Shown piece by piece: positions 52,615 to 61,863 of a stretch of 64,000 nucleotides of DNA. The position numbers and the translations under genes were made by a program. Below the pieces are notes generated by a model. The model was not told where the DNA came from and ran no database searches. It saw only the letters and a list, made by a program, of their open reading frames with translations. The first letter of the stretch is position 1. The number at the start of each line of letters is the position of its first letter. Source of the DNA: Croceivirga thetidis (GTDB lineage: Bacteria > Bacteroidota > Bacteroidia > Flavobacteriales > Flavobacteriaceae); NCBI RefSeq assembly GCF_012272815.1, contig NZ_JAAWWL010000001.1, positions 894,154-958,153 of the forward strand. Reading direction: 5' to 3'.

Positions 52615-54070
52615 GCTTAACAAATATTACTTTTAGGTTATCTCCTTCGAGTTTATAGACCAGCCCCAAAAATACTAAAAGCAGTATGCTGCCAACGATA
52701 ATGTTCCGATTAAAAACATAAAATGATAGGCCGGCAAACAAGATTGATAACCCCCCATAAAAAACAATCTTTCTAAGATTGTAAGGTATAGGATAGTACT
52801 TCTTTCCGAAATAATAGGATAGGACCATCATTGTTGAATAAGCGACCAGCGTTGCCCATGCAGAAGCCATATAGCCAATTTTCGGGATGAATAGAACATT
52901 AATACTTAATGTTAAAACAGCTCCAATTGAAGAAATGTAAGCCCCAAACTTGGTGCGATCCGTGATTTTATACCAAACTGATAAATTATGATAAATGCCC
53001 AAACAAAAGGCGGCCAATAAAATCAAAGGAACAACTTTAAGCGCTTCCCAATAGGCTTCATCGCGAACCAAAAGCGCTTTTAATGGATCGGCAAAAACTA
53101 AAACCGTAAGAAAAATCACTGCGCCCAGAATTACAAAGTATTTGGTTATTTGTGCATAGGTTTTTTGTGGATTTTCACTGTTCGCATGACTAAAGAAAAA
53201 AGGTTCTACTCCTAATCGAAAAGCAGTGCCAAACAAGGTCATAAACACTGCCAATTTACGACAGGCCGAATATTTTCCGATTTCTGCTTTGGCAATGTCT
53301 TCAGGTAATAATTTCTGAAGTAATACGCGATCAAAGACTTCATTAATCGTAAACGCAATGCCAGCTATCATAACAGGTGCAGCGTACTTGAGCATTTGAT
53401 ACCAGAGTGACCTGTCAAATCTGTACTTCACCTCAAAATACAATCCACTGATTAAAATCAGTGCCAAAGCACTCGATATCACATTGGCTATAAATACATA
53501 CTCAATTTGAAAGTTGGCAATAAAAATTTCAGCCCAATAAGAATTCGGGGCTTTGGTCGCCCATTTAGGCAACAAAGTCAAGAAGAAGATATTTAAAAGT
53601 AAGTTTACGGCAACACTCAATATTTTAATTACCGAATATTTAAACGGTTTCTCATTTGCTCGTAACCATGCAAAAGGAACAACTGTCAAAGCATCCAACC
53701 CAAGAATTAAAATAATATATCCTACCAAGCTCGACTTCACCTCAAGCAAATTGCCAAAAGCAGTTTTAAAAACATAGGCGAAGCACATAAACAAAATAGA
53801 AGTGCTAAGCATTGATATCAACGCTGTTGAAACAACTAAAGACTTATCACTTTGTTTATTAAAAAATCGGAAAAAAGCAGTTTCCATGCCATAGGCAAGC
53901 ACAACATTGAAAATGGCAAACCATGCAAAGACCAACGATACTTCACCATAAGCCCCTGGATTCATTACATCGGTATGTAATGGTACTAAGAGAAAAGAGA
54001 GCATTCTGGGCATTACTGTTGCCAGCCCATAAATTAATGTCTGTTTAAAAAGTTTTTTGAGTGGATTCAA
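52604..54070 (-). CDS. Polysaccharide flippase of the MATE/Wzx (PST) family
   Basis: A 488-residue membrane protein with about 14 hydrophobic segments. It matches lipopolysaccharide biosynthesis proteins (Wzx or MurJ-like) in its start ([35 protein letters not shown]) and C-terminal domain. It would flip lipid-linked sugar units across the inner membrane. The start codon is TTG 54070, as no ATG fits. It overlaps dut. Neighbouring genes support a surface-glycan role. Confidence 0.9.
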   Translation of the reverse strand: MNPLKKLFKQTLIYGLATVMPRMLSFLLVPLHTDVMNPGAYGEVSLVFAWFAIFNVVLAYGMETAFFRFFNKQSDKSLVVSTALISMLSTSILFMCFAYVFKTAFGNLLEVKSSLVGYIILILGLDALTVVPFAWLRANEKPFKYSVIKILSVAVNLLLNIFFLTLLPKWATKAPNSYWAEIFIANFQIEYVFIANVISSALALILISGLYFEVKYRFDRSLWYQMLKYAAPVMIAGIAFTINEVFDRVLLQKLLPEDIAKAEIGKYSACRKLAVFMTLFGTAFRLGVEPFFFSHANSENPQKTYAQITKYFVILGAVIFLTVLVFADPLKALLVRDEAYWEALKVVPLILLAAFCLGIYHNLSVWYKITDRTKFGAYISSIGAVLTLSINVLFIPKIGYMASAWATLVAYSTMMVLSYYFGKKYYPIPYNLRKIVFYGGLSILFAGLSFYVFNRNIIVGSILLLVFLGLVYKLEGDNLKVIFVKRED

Positions 54071-54093
54071 AAGGATTCGAACAGATTGAAATA

Positions 54094-54117
54094 GGCCCCG
54101 AAACTAACTTCGAGGCC
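54094..54117. other. Hairpin between the lipoprotein and flippase genes
   Basis: GGCCCCGAA-N6-TTCGAGGCC forms a 9-bp stem with one G-U pair. The T-tract follows on the plus strand, yet both flanking genes are on the minus strand. It may be an mRNA processing site or a non-functional hairpin. Confidence 0.3.
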
Positions 54118-54148
54118 CATATTTTTTAATAAAAGTACGTATTCTAGC

Positions 54149-54634
54149 CTATCGACGGATTTCCTTCTTTAGTTCCTTGATATCAGATAGTTTAAAATAC
54201 TTTATAGTTTCTCCGTCAAGAAAACTAATGACACATTCATTTTCGGCCAGTTCAAACGGAAATTTTTCAGGTATAGACGGTGGTTGGTTCCCCACCTCTT
54301 TCGCAGCATCAGCATCCATTGTAATGTCTGGCTTTTCAAGCTTACCGTTCAAAAAATTTGCTTTGGCCATCCAGCCATCTGCCGTATTCTCAATTTTTAT
54401 ATCTGCGACTTTTCCTCTAAAATAGGCCTGTTGAAGTTTCTGGGCATCAAGATTTTCATCTGCCAAAGGAATGGTCAAAAGCATACCAGAACCTGATTCA
54501 GGCATACCGCCTACCCAAGCTTGGCAGGTAGGAGCACCCAATTGAACAGGGGCCTCCGAAACCAATTTTTTTTGTGGCGAACATCCCAAAAATGATAAAA
54601 CCATAATCACTGACATAAAAACACTATTCTTCAT
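54149..54634 (-). CDS. Hypothetical lipoprotein
   Basis: A 161-residue lipoprotein with signal MKNSVFMSVIMVLSFLGC (Cys18). The body (CQAWVGGMPESGSGMLLTIPL, YFRGKVADIKIENT, ENECVISFLDGETIKYF) shows no clear family match. The two further cysteines may bond. It stands as a single gene upstream of the flippase, probably as part of the envelope cluster. Confidence 0.75.
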   Translation of the reverse strand: MKNSVFMSVIMVLSFLGCSPQKKLVSEAPVQLGAPTCQAWVGGMPESGSGMLLTIPLADENLDAQKLQQAYFRGKVADIKIENTADGWMAKANFLNGKLEKPDITMDADAAKEVGNQPPSIPEKFPFELAENECVISFLDGETIKYFKLSDIKELKKEIRR

Positions 54635-54706
54635 GGTAAAAAGCTTTGCTTAAAGGTATAAAACCAAAATTGATGCCAAAGAATATCAGAACCATTATAT
54701 ATCAAT

Positions 54707-55264
54707 CTATTCTGCATTTAGTTCTTTGAGCAAACGAAGTTCCTTTCGGACCTGAAAGAAAATTAATAGTAGCAACAAGCAAAGTAAAATTCCTGAAGAA
54801 TAAACGATGTAATTGTAGAATCCTTTGGACAAAGTTGCCTTAAAGTCAGGAAACAGGGTCCAGAAGGCATAGCTATAGATTGCAATTAAAATTGGGGTGA
54901 GAATGGTATGGATAACTATTCGCTCTTTATAATACTGTTTCAGTTTCTGTTTGAAGACCTGAATATTCAAGACACCAGAGGCCTTTTTGATTCGCTTTAT
55001 ACTGAATACCTCTACCCCAATTCGAATAACTAAGGCTAAAATCATGACCCCAATCGCCAATGCTGCGTGATTGGAATTAATGGCCCCTACATAAATAAAA
55101 AAGATGACCAAAGCCACTATTGTAGCGAACAAGATGGCATTCATTCCCTTCTGCTTCTTGGTAATCTTGGCTATGACTCCTTTTAACTCGGCAAAATTTT
55201 CCGCTGATGGTTTTTGAACTGGTTGTTCCTTCCAGTTTTCTTTTAGTATATCAAATTCGTTCAT
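54707..55264 (-). CDS. Membrane protein paired with an ECF sigma factor (possible anti-sigma)
   Basis: A 185-residue protein. A soluble N-terminus (MNEFDILKENWKEQPVQKPSAENF, residues 1-24) precedes four hydrophobic segments. The LKENW...A-E-F pattern is common in Bacteroidota proteins beside sigma factors. It starts at ATG 55264, inside the last 14 bases of the sigma gene, which suggests coupling and an anti-sigma or sensor role. No direct evidence for binding exists. Confidence 0.7.
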   Translation of the reverse strand: MNEFDILKENWKEQPVQKPSAENFAELKGVIAKITKKQKGMNAILFATIVALVIFFIYVGAINSNHAALAIGVMILALVIRIGVEVFSIKRIKKASGVLNIQVFKQKLKQYYKERIVIHTILTPILIAIYSYAFWTLFPDFKATLSKGFYNYIVYSSGILLCLLLLLIFFQVRKELRLLKELNAE

Positions 55265-55745
55265 TGGTAACACATTTTGAAAGTTGATTTTTAATTCGAT
55301 GTATTCTTGTTCGGATTGCCTCATGGTTTAAACCCATGACATCGGCGATTTCCTTCTGTGGAAGTCCTTCCAATTCCATGAGAATGATGGCTTTATTCGT
55401 TGCTCCCAGCTTATGAATACAGGCGTACATTTTTTTAAATTTTTTTTCCTTTTCAAACTGCTCTTCTGAATTTTCAGATTCATCGTTTGAAAGGTTTCTT
55501 TCCATCAATTCAAGAGGTTTTTTCTTTCGTAGGTTCATCAGGCAAGTATTGATCGCTATTCTATAAATCCATGTTGAAACTTGGCTGTCTTGCCGAAAAG
55601 AACTGAGGTTGTTCCAAACCTTTATAAAAACCTCTTGTGTTAGGTCCTTAGCTATATCTGAATCACCACCCACATAACCCATGCAAAGACGCATTATTTT
55701 GGAATAATTATCGTCGTATATCTTCTTAAAATCTAATTCTGTCAT
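55251..55745 (-). CDS. ECF-type RNA polymerase sigma factor
   Basis: A 164-residue ECF sigma factor. Region 2 is seen in YSKIMRLCMGYVGGDSDIAKDLTQEVFIKVWNNLSSF, followed by STWIYRIAINTCLMNLRKKK. Region 4 is LGATNKAIILMELEGLPQKEIADVMGLNHEAIRTRIHRIK. It starts inside the hydrolase stop (taATG) and overlaps the membrane protein gene, so all three belong to one operon. Confidence 0.94.
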   Translation of the reverse strand: MTELDFKKIYDDNYSKIMRLCMGYVGGDSDIAKDLTQEVFIKVWNNLSSFRQDSQVSTWIYRIAINTCLMNLRKKKPLELMERNLSNDESENSEEQFEKEKKFKKMYACIHKLGATNKAIILMELEGLPQKEIADVMGLNHEAIRTRIHRIKNQLSKCVTNERI

Positions 55746-56590
55746 TAGTCTTTAAGTGTTTCTAAAAGTTGATTCATAAACCACTCCGGTTGATCAAACA
55801 TAATAAAGTGTGCGGCATCAGGGGCCATTCTTAAATCATAGGTATCAAGATTGGCATATTGGGTATTGTATGTCTGTTTTGCCATTGCTTCACCAAAAGG
55901 TTTAGTAGCAGCTAAAATTACCACTGGAGTTTCAATTTGGGATACTGCATCCCTCAAATCAACTTTCAGGTAATCCGTATATCCATAAACATAGGTTTCC
56001 CTGTCCGCCTGTACCATCCAAGCGGCTATTTGCTTTTGTCGTTCAGGGTTGCTTGTCATGCCCGCAGCCATGCCTGCCGCCATTTGTTGAAATTGGTTTT
56101 CATTCATAGCCAAAACCTGATTGTTATATGGACTATCATAAACCATGTTCTCACTGGCGTAGTTAGGGAACATCATTGCCCCAGTTGATGTAAGTGCATC
56201 CACAATTACTATCTTTTTGAATATCGGTTCTGCAGATGCCAATGAAAGTGCCATGGTACCGCCAAGGCTATGACCGATTACAACGGAACTTTCCAATTCA
56301 TATTCATTGATATAATTGGATAGGGCTTCTTCAATTTTTGGGTACCATGGAAATTCTATGGCTGGTACGTCTCCAAATCCGGCAAACGTAAAAAGATGAC
56401 ATTCATAGTTCTTGGAAAGTTCTTCTACTTGGTCTTCCCAAACCTCGTCAGTACAGGTAAAACCTGGAAAAAAGAGTATGGGTTCGCCACTGCCGACAAC
56501 CTTTACCTCAAAAGGTACCTGTTGTGCATTTAAGCCAAAAGTGCCAAGGGCTAATAGAAATACTGTAAGTATTGATTTTAAATTTTTCAT
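55745..56590 (-). CDS. Exported alpha/beta hydrolase
   Basis: A 281-residue protein with a signal peptide (about 1-22). The nucleophile elbow is VIGHSLGGTMALSLA (Ser), the oxyanion region is LFFPGFTCTDEVWEDQ, and the catalytic His near the C-terminus is in APDAAHFIMFD. The substrate is unknown. It leads an operon with the ECF sigma and its partner, so it may be a regulated enzyme or a sensor component. Confidence 0.87.
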   Translation of the reverse strand: MKNLKSILTVFLLALGTFGLNAQQVPFEVKVVGSGEPILFFPGFTCTDEVWEDQVEELSKNYECHLFTFAGFGDVPAIEFPWYPKIEEALSNYINEYELESSVVIGHSLGGTMALSLASAEPIFKKIVIVDALTSTGAMMFPNYASENMVYDSPYNNQVLAMNENQFQQMAAGMAAGMTSNPERQKQIAAWMVQADRETYVYGYTDYLKVDLRDAVSQIETPVVILAATKPFGEAMAKQTYNTQYANLDTYDLRMAPDAAHFIMFDQPEWFMNQLLETLKD

Positions 56591-56677
56591 GTTGTTGCGA
56601 TTAAAAGATTTTACCTTTTGATGCCCAACCCAAAAAATGTTACATCAATCTTCGAAAAATTTTAAATTGAAGGTAAC

Positions 56678-57892
56678 TTAATCCAATTCTATCCTGCTCA
56701 TTGCCGTCTTAGCTAAAATAAATGCAATGAACAATAGTACGGATGCTACTACATAAGGAGCCCCTGGAAAATAAAATGTGGTCTCTGGCCTTATGAAATA
56801 ATAAAATACAGGTGCAAATAATAATTGCCCCAAAATAGCTGTAACGCTAACCAAACCGGTTATTGAGCCTTGAAGATTACCTTGCTCTTTTTCTGAAACT
56901 TGATTTGATATAATGCCTTGAACCGTGGGTCCCGCAACACCACCAAGTGCATAGGGAACTAGAAACGCATAGAGCATCCAAGGTTCTGAAGCTTGAGAAA
57001 ACAAGAACATGCCCAAGGTCCACAGTAAAAAACCAAAAGTAACTACCTTTTGTTTTCCGAACCATTCCACAGCCCGACCAACTAAAAAACCTTGAACAAA
57101 AGCCACTAATAGCCCTACAACCACTAATGATAATCCAATTTGTTTGGGGTTCCAATCAAATCGTTCAATACTAAAATACGACCACACAGAGGGCAATGCC
57201 TGTCCCGCTAAATTGGCGAGAAAGAATGCAGCAATTAACATGAGCACGCCTTTATAGTTTCGTAAGGCTACCAAGGATACCCCTGGTATCATTTTAACAG
57301 GATTGATTGGCCTTCTGTTTTCCTTTTGTAATGATTCAGGAACAGCAAACCAACCAAACAGAAAATTAGCAAATGTGAGCCCTGCGGCGATATAGAATGG
57401 AAGTCTAATATCGATATCCCCAAAATAGCCTCCTATTCCAGGACCAATAATAAAACCAAGACCAAAAGCCGCCCCTATTAGACCAAAATTTTTGGCCTTC
57501 TCTTCAGGAGTACTGATATCAGCAATATAGGCAGAGGCCACGGTAAAACTGGCTCCAGTTATTCCTGCAAGAAAGCGACCTATAAATAACCATGTGATTG
57601 TTGGCGCCCATGCATGAATCAGGTAATCGATACTTAAACCAAACAGCGACAGCAACAAAATGGGTTTCCGACCAAACTGATCAGAAATCTCTCCAAGAAC
57701 TGGTGAAAAGAAAAACTGCATTCCTGCAAAAGCCGTAGTCAGCCACATACCATAAATAACTGCCTTATAATTACCTTCACCGGTCAACTGCATTATGAAA
57801 TCAGGTATGATTGGTAGTATAATACCGATACCAATAACATCTACCAGAATGGTGACAAAAATGAAAAGTAAAGCAGTCTTTTTGGATTTCAC
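56678..57892 (-). CDS. TetA-like MFS efflux transporter
   Basis: A 404-residue transporter with 12 membrane segments of the DHA1/TetA (TCR) group. Segments IGRFLAGITGASFTVASAYIAD and DQFGRKPILLLSLFG (the MFS motif A) are typical. It would pump out small drugs or metabolites with protons; the substrate is unknown. The start is taken as GTG 57892, since the TTG at 57922 lies inside the ATP operon terminator. It is read in the same direction after the atp operon. Confidence 0.9.
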   Translation of the reverse strand: MKSKKTALLFIFVTILVDVIGIGIILPIIPDFIMQLTGEGNYKAVIYGMWLTTAFAGMQFFFSPVLGEISDQFGRKPILLLSLFGLSIDYLIHAWAPTITWLFIGRFLAGITGASFTVASAYIADISTPEEKAKNFGLIGAAFGLGFIIGPGIGGYFGDIDIRLPFYIAAGLTFANFLFGWFAVPESLQKENRRPINPVKMIPGVSLVALRNYKGVLMLIAAFFLANLAGQALPSVWSYFSIERFDWNPKQIGLSLVVVGLLVAFVQGFLVGRAVEWFGKQKVVTFGFLLWTLGMFLFSQASEPWMLYAFLVPYALGGVAGPTVQGIISNQVSEKEQGNLQGSITGLVSVTAILGQLLFAPVFYYFIRPETTFYFPGAPYVVASVLLFIAFILAKTAMSRIELD

Positions 57893-57908
57893 TTGTTTGG
57901 TTGAAAAA

Positions 57909-57932
57909 TGAAAGCCCCACAAATGTGAGGCT
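57909..57932 (-). terminator. Intrinsic terminator of the ATP synthase operon
   Basis: On the minus strand AAAGCCTCAC-N4-GTGGGGCTTT forms a 10-bp stem (one G-U pair), then CATTTTT. It lies 25 bp after atpG. Confidence 0.7.
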
Positions 57933-57956
57933 TTTATCTAATAAATTCTTTTATTG

Positions 57957-58817
57957 TTAGTTATTCAATGCTTCCGCACCTCCAACAATCTCTAAAATCT
58001 CGTTCGTAATAGCAGCTTGACGTGCCTTGTTATATGTTAACGTCAACTGATCTTTTAGCTCCCCAGCATTGTCCGTTGCTTTATGCATTGCCGTCATACG
58101 CGCTCCGTGTTCACTAGCAAAGGAATCTCGAATCGCCTTGTACAATTGGGTCTTTAACGACTTTGGTATCAATTGCTCAACAATTTCTACTTTAGAAGGT
58201 TCAAAAATGTAATCTCCTGAACTTGAGTTATCCCCTTCTAAAGGAACTATCGGCAAAAATTGCTCGGTTGTAACAATCTGTGTTGCCGCATTTTTGAATC
58301 GGTTATAAACCAAATCTATTCTGTCGTATTCCCCTTCGGTGAAACGCTCCATTAAATTTTCAGCTATTGAAGCTACATTCTCGAAAGTCAAATCGTCAAA
58401 TACTTCACTATGATTAGCAACTACATTATGCTTTTTGGATAGGATATCATTCCCCTTTTTTCCAATAGCAACGATACTTACATCCTTAGTTCCGTATTGA
58501 CCATCTGCCAAAGAAATACTCTCTTTGATAATGTTGGAATTAAAACCGCCGCAAAGTCCTCTGTTAGAAGTAATAGCTACCAAAAGCACCTTCTTCACTT
58601 CGCGATTGTCTGCAAACTTACTTCCAGAATCCCCATCCAAGCTTGCGCTCAAGTTTTGAAGCAATTCTGTTAGTTTATTCGCGTATGGACGCATGGCCGT
58701 AATCGCATCTTGGGCTTTTTTCAACTTAGCAGCAGATACCATTTTCATGGCAGATGTTATCTGCATAGTTGATTTAACCGAAGATATTCTATTACGTATT
58801 TCTTTTAAGTTCGCCAT
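57957..58817 (-). CDS. atpG: ATP synthase gamma subunit
   Basis: A 286-residue gamma subunit, the rotating shaft of F1. The N-terminal coiled coil NLKEIRNRISSVKSTMQITSAMKMVSAAKLKKAQ and the C-terminal helix EHGARMTAMHKATDNA...LTLTYNKARQAAITNEILEIVGGAEAL are typical. It is the last gene of the operon; atpD and atpC (beta, epsilon) are not in this window, which is usual for Bacteroidota. Confidence 0.98.
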   Translation of the reverse strand: MANLKEIRNRISSVKSTMQITSAMKMVSAAKLKKAQDAITAMRPYANKLTELLQNLSASLDGDSGSKFADNREVKKVLLVAITSNRGLCGGFNSNIIKESISLADGQYGTKDVSIVAIGKKGNDILSKKHNVVANHSEVFDDLTFENVASIAENLMERFTEGEYDRIDLVYNRFKNAATQIVTTEQFLPIVPLEGDNSSSGDYIFEPSKVEIVEQLIPKSLKTQLYKAIRDSFASEHGARMTAMHKATDNAGELKDQLTLTYNKARQAAITNEILEIVGGAEALNN

Positions 58818-58828
58818 TGTTCTTTTTT

Positions 58829-58890
58829 GTCATTCCGCACCTGATGCGGAATCTATTATACTATGGATTCCTGCTTTCGCAGGAATGACA
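58829..58890. repeat. Two-hairpin palindromic repeat between atpA and atpG
   Basis: TGTCATTCC...GGAATGACA bound the element. Inside are hairpins ATTCCGC-N6-GCGGAAT and GATTCCTGC-N4-GCAGGAAT. It lies in the transcript between two genes of one operon. Confidence 0.75.
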
Positions 58891-58894
58891 AGAA

Positions 58895-60475
58895 TTATGC
58901 CTTGTACTTGCTAGATAGATCCTTGCAAACCGAGGTCAAGGTATCCGTTACCTCATCAGTAAGTTTTCCTGCCTTTAGGGTGTCAAGAACTCCTCTATGC
59001 TTTGCATTCAAGAATTCAATAAAATCACGTTCGAATTCTTTTACCTTGTTCACAGGAACATCTCTCAACAAGTTTTTTGAACCAGCAAAGATGATTGCTA
59101 CCTGGTCTTCAACGGTAAATGGATCATTTTGGGCTTGCTTTAATATCTCAACGTTTCTTCTACCTTTTTCAATTACGTTCAAGGTAGCTGCATCCAAATC
59201 AGAACCGAATTTTGCGAAAGCCTCCAATTCACGGAACTGTGCTTGATCCAGTTTTAATGTACCTGCCACTTTTTTCATGGACTTAATCTGAGCTGAACCA
59301 CCAACACGTGATACCGAAATACCTACGTTAATCGCAGGACGCACACCTTGGTTGAATAAGTCTTGCTCCAAGAATATCTGACCATCTGTAATCGAAATTA
59401 CGTTGGTAGGAATATAAGCAGAAACGTCACCTGCTTGCGTTTCAATAATTGGTAACGCAGTCAAGGAACCTCCACCTTTAACTATTGGTTTAAGGCTTTC
59501 AGGTAAATCATTCATTTCTTTTGCAATGCTGTCATCAGCAATCACCTTAGCAGCACGCTCCAACAGTCTTGAGTGCAAATAGAAAACGTCACCAGGGTAC
59601 GCTTCACGTCCCGGTGGTCTTCTCAAAAGAAGTGATACCTCACGATAAGCAACCGCTTGTTTTGATAAATCATCATAGATAATCAATGCAGGACGACCTG
59701 TATCCCTAAAATATTCACCAATTGCCGCACCTGCGAAAGGAGCATATACCTGCATAGGAGCAGGGTCTGAAGCATTTGCAGCTACGATAGTTGTATATGC
59801 TAATGCACCCTTATCCTCTAAAGTCTTGGCGATAGCAGCGACTGTAGATGCCTTCTGACCAACTGCAACATAAATACAGTAAACTGGCTCACCGGCATCA
59901 TAAAATTCTTTTTGGTTCAAGATGGTATCGATACAAACTGTTGTCTTACCAGTTTGACGGTCTCCGATTACCAACTCACGTTGACCTCTACCTACAGGTA
60001 TCATCGCATCAATTGCTTTAACACCGGTCTGCAATGGCTCGTTTACAGGTTGTCTGTAAATTACACCAGGAGCTTTACGCTCTAATGGCATTTCGTAAGT
60101 GTCTCCTGCAATAGGTCCTTTACCATCAATTGGCGTACCTAAAGTGTCAACTACACGACCAACAATTCCTTCACCAACATTGATAGAAGCGATACGTTGG
60201 GTTCTCTTAACCGTAGCACCTTCCAAAATTTCCTTTGATGGGCCTAACAATACCACACCAACGTTATCCTCTTCTAGGTTCAAAACGATTCCCTGCATAC
60301 CTCCATCAAACTCCACCAACTCACCGTACTGGGCATTTGAAAGACCATATACACGAGCAATACCATCACCTACTTGAAGTACGGTACCTACCTCATCCAA
60401 TGAAGCAGTTGCTTCGAATCCTGATAATTGCTGTTTTAATATTGCTGAAACCTCAGCTGCTTTTACTCCTGCCAT
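58895..60475 (-). CDS. atpA: ATP synthase alpha subunit
   Basis: A 526-residue alpha subunit of F1. The Walker A motif GDRQTGKT is at 171-178; [56 protein letters not shown] and [15 protein letters not shown] are family signatures. It forms the non-catalytic nucleotide sites. It lies two bases after atpH. A repeat interrupts the space to atpG. Confidence 0.98.
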   Translation of the reverse strand: MAGVKAAEVSAILKQQLSGFEATASLDEVGTVLQVGDGIARVYGLSNAQYGELVEFDGGMQGIVLNLEEDNVGVVLLGPSKEILEGATVKRTQRIASINVGEGIVGRVVDTLGTPIDGKGPIAGDTYEMPLERKAPGVIYRQPVNEPLQTGVKAIDAMIPVGRGQRELVIGDRQTGKTTVCIDTILNQKEFYDAGEPVYCIYVAVGQKASTVAAIAKTLEDKGALAYTTIVAANASDPAPMQVYAPFAGAAIGEYFRDTGRPALIIYDDLSKQAVAYREVSLLLRRPPGREAYPGDVFYLHSRLLERAAKVIADDSIAKEMNDLPESLKPIVKGGGSLTALPIIETQAGDVSAYIPTNVISITDGQIFLEQDLFNQGVRPAINVGISVSRVGGSAQIKSMKKVAGTLKLDQAQFRELEAFAKFGSDLDAATLNVIEKGRRNVEILKQAQNDPFTVEDQVAIIFAGSKNLLRDVPVNKVKEFERDFIEFLNAKHRGVLDTLKAGKLTDEVTDTLTSVCKDLSSKYKA

Positions 60476-60476
60476 T

Positions 60477-61016
60477 TTATAGACTATTTGTAAATTCTCG
60501 TTTTAATGTATTCAGTTTGTTTGCCACACTGGCATCGTATTGCAAGTCACCGACGCGAAGGATAAATCCACCCACAATACTTTCATCAATTTTATTTTCA
60601 AGGGTCACCTTGTTACCGGTCAATTCTTTGACCTTGGCCAAAATCTGTTTTTCCAAAGCGGCTGTCAAGGGAACTGCGGTAGTCACCATGGCCACATCTT
60701 CACCCTTCATTTTTTCGTACTGGATGATATATTTGTATGCCACCTCTTGCAATAGGTCAACCCGCTTATTATCTGCAAGGGTATTTATCAAACCAATGGT
60801 AATCTCTTGGCCACCTTTAAAAATTTCTTTTAAAGAGTTTTTTTTCGTCTCACCTTTGACTACGGGACTTGAAAGCAATAATTGCAAGTCTTTACTTTCT
60901 GCAATTGTAGCGGCAATATTGCGCATATCACCTTCAACTTTATCAGCTGATTTTTTTTCAACTGCAAAATCCAAAACTGCTTTGGCGTAACGTATGGCTG
61001 CCCTACTATCTACCAT
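60477..61016 (-). CDS. atpH: ATP synthase delta subunit
   Basis: A 179-residue delta subunit that joins F1 to the peripheral stalk. The N-terminal helical domain starts [18 protein letters not shown]. The C-terminal part [36 protein letters not shown] carries the family signature. It starts seven bases after atpF. Confidence 0.96.
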   Translation of the reverse strand: MVDSRAAIRYAKAVLDFAVEKKSADKVEGDMRNIAATIAESKDLQLLLSSPVVKGETKKNSLKEIFKGGQEITIGLINTLADNKRVDLLQEVAYKYIIQYEKMKGEDVAMVTTAVPLTAALEKQILAKVKELTGNKVTLENKIDESIVGGFILRVGDLQYDASVANKLNTLKREFTNSL

Positions 61017-61023
61017 TGTTCAA

Positions 61024-61524
61024 TTAATTCAATTTGATGTCACCCAACATATCTTCAACAACCTTAAGTTGTTTCTTTTTGTCAGATAGTTCACCTTTTA
61101 AAACCTTCTCTGCAATATCAACTGAAAGAGTAGCGACTTGTTCTTTGATATCGGCAACTGCGGCTTTTTTCTCAGCTTCGATTGCGGCTTGAGCTTGTTT
61201 CAACATCTTGTCTCCTTCGGACTGTGCTTGCTCTTTTGCGTCAGAAATCATTTTTTCTTTGATTTCCCTAGCCTCTTTCAACATGGTCTCGCGTTCGGCT
61301 CGAGCTTCCTTCAAGAGCTTTTCGCTATCTGCAGTAACATTCTGCATTTCTTTTTTTGCATCTTCAGCTGCTTTCAATGCATCTTTAATGCCTTCTTCTC
61401 TGTCGCTAACTGCTTTTAGAATTGGCTTCCAAGCGAACCTATGAAGCAAAAACAATAAGAGCACAAAAAGGAGTAATTGCCAAAAAAACAATCCTAACGA
61501 AAACTCTTCTAATAATTTACCCAT
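61024..61524 (-). CDS. atpF: ATP synthase b subunit
   Basis: A 166-residue b subunit. One N-terminal membrane helix (LGLFFWQLLLFVLLLFLLHRF, about 10-30) is followed by a long charged helix that forms the stator. A strong hairpin lies in the 75 bp before it, perhaps to lower expression relative to atpE. Confidence 0.96.
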   Translation of the reverse strand: MGKLLEEFSLGLFFWQLLLFVLLLFLLHRFAWKPILKAVSDREEGIKDALKAAEDAKKEMQNVTADSEKLLKEARAERETMLKEAREIKEKMISDAKEQAQSEGDKMLKQAQAAIEAEKKAAVADIKEQVATLSVDIAEKVLKGELSDKKKQLKVVEDMLGDIKLN

Positions 61525-61555
61525 GACAAACTATGTTTTTTTAATTTTTAAACAA

Positions 61556-61589
61556 GCAAGAGCTGTAACCAACCGTTACAGCATCTTGC
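61556..61589 (-). promoter_or_regulatory. Intercistronic hairpin between atpE and atpF
   Basis: GCAAGA-GCTGTAAC, loop CAACC, GTTACAGC-A-TCTTGC gives a 14-bp stem with one bulged A. On the minus strand TTGTTT follows, so it may cause partial termination or protect the atpE message. Confidence 0.55.
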
Positions 61590-61599
61590 CTTTTAAGAT

Positions 61600-61794
61600 T
61601 TAGTTTACAGCGAATAACGCAGCAAAACCAATACCTTCAATCAATGCAGCTGCAATCAACATTGCAGTCTGGATTTTACCGTAAGCTTCTGGCTGACGAG
61701 CAATAGCTTCCATGGCTGAACCACCGATTCTACCAATACCCATACCAACACCGATAACTACCAAACCTGCACCTACCATTACTGGAATTTCCAT
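61600..61794 (-). CDS. atpE: ATP synthase c subunit
   Basis: A 64-residue c subunit with two membrane helices. The loop is ARQPEA, and the ion-binding Glu53 lies in ALIEGIGFAALFA. The first helix lacks the Gln common in sodium-binding forms, so proton coupling is likely. It is short, as in other Bacteroidota. It is separated from atpB by 69 bp with a small hairpin. Confidence 0.97.
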   Translation of the reverse strand: MEIPVMVGAGLVVIGVGMGIGRIGGSAMEAIARQPEAYGKIQTAMLIAAALIEGIGFAALFAVN

Positions 61795-61833
61795 ATCTAT
61801 CTAGTTTAAAAATTAAATATTCAAAATTTTGGT

Positions 61834-61851
61834 TTCCCACTTAAATGGGAA
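61834..61851 (-). other. Short hairpin between atpB and atpE
   Basis: TTCCCA-N6-TGGGAA forms a 6-bp stem in the gap before atpE. It is a possible mRNA feature without other support. Confidence 0.3.
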
Positions 61852-61863
61852 TTAAATTCTCTT

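Noticed and set aside
56678-57892. Tetracycline resistance gene
   Set aside because: The TetA-like family is broad and no substrate can be assigned from sequence; it sits in a core-gene setting with no mobile element.
60235-60990. Long plus-strand frame of 251 codons over atpA and atpH
   Set aside because: It is antisense to two clearly real genes, and its product is low in charge pattern and unlike any protein; it is a shadow of codon use.
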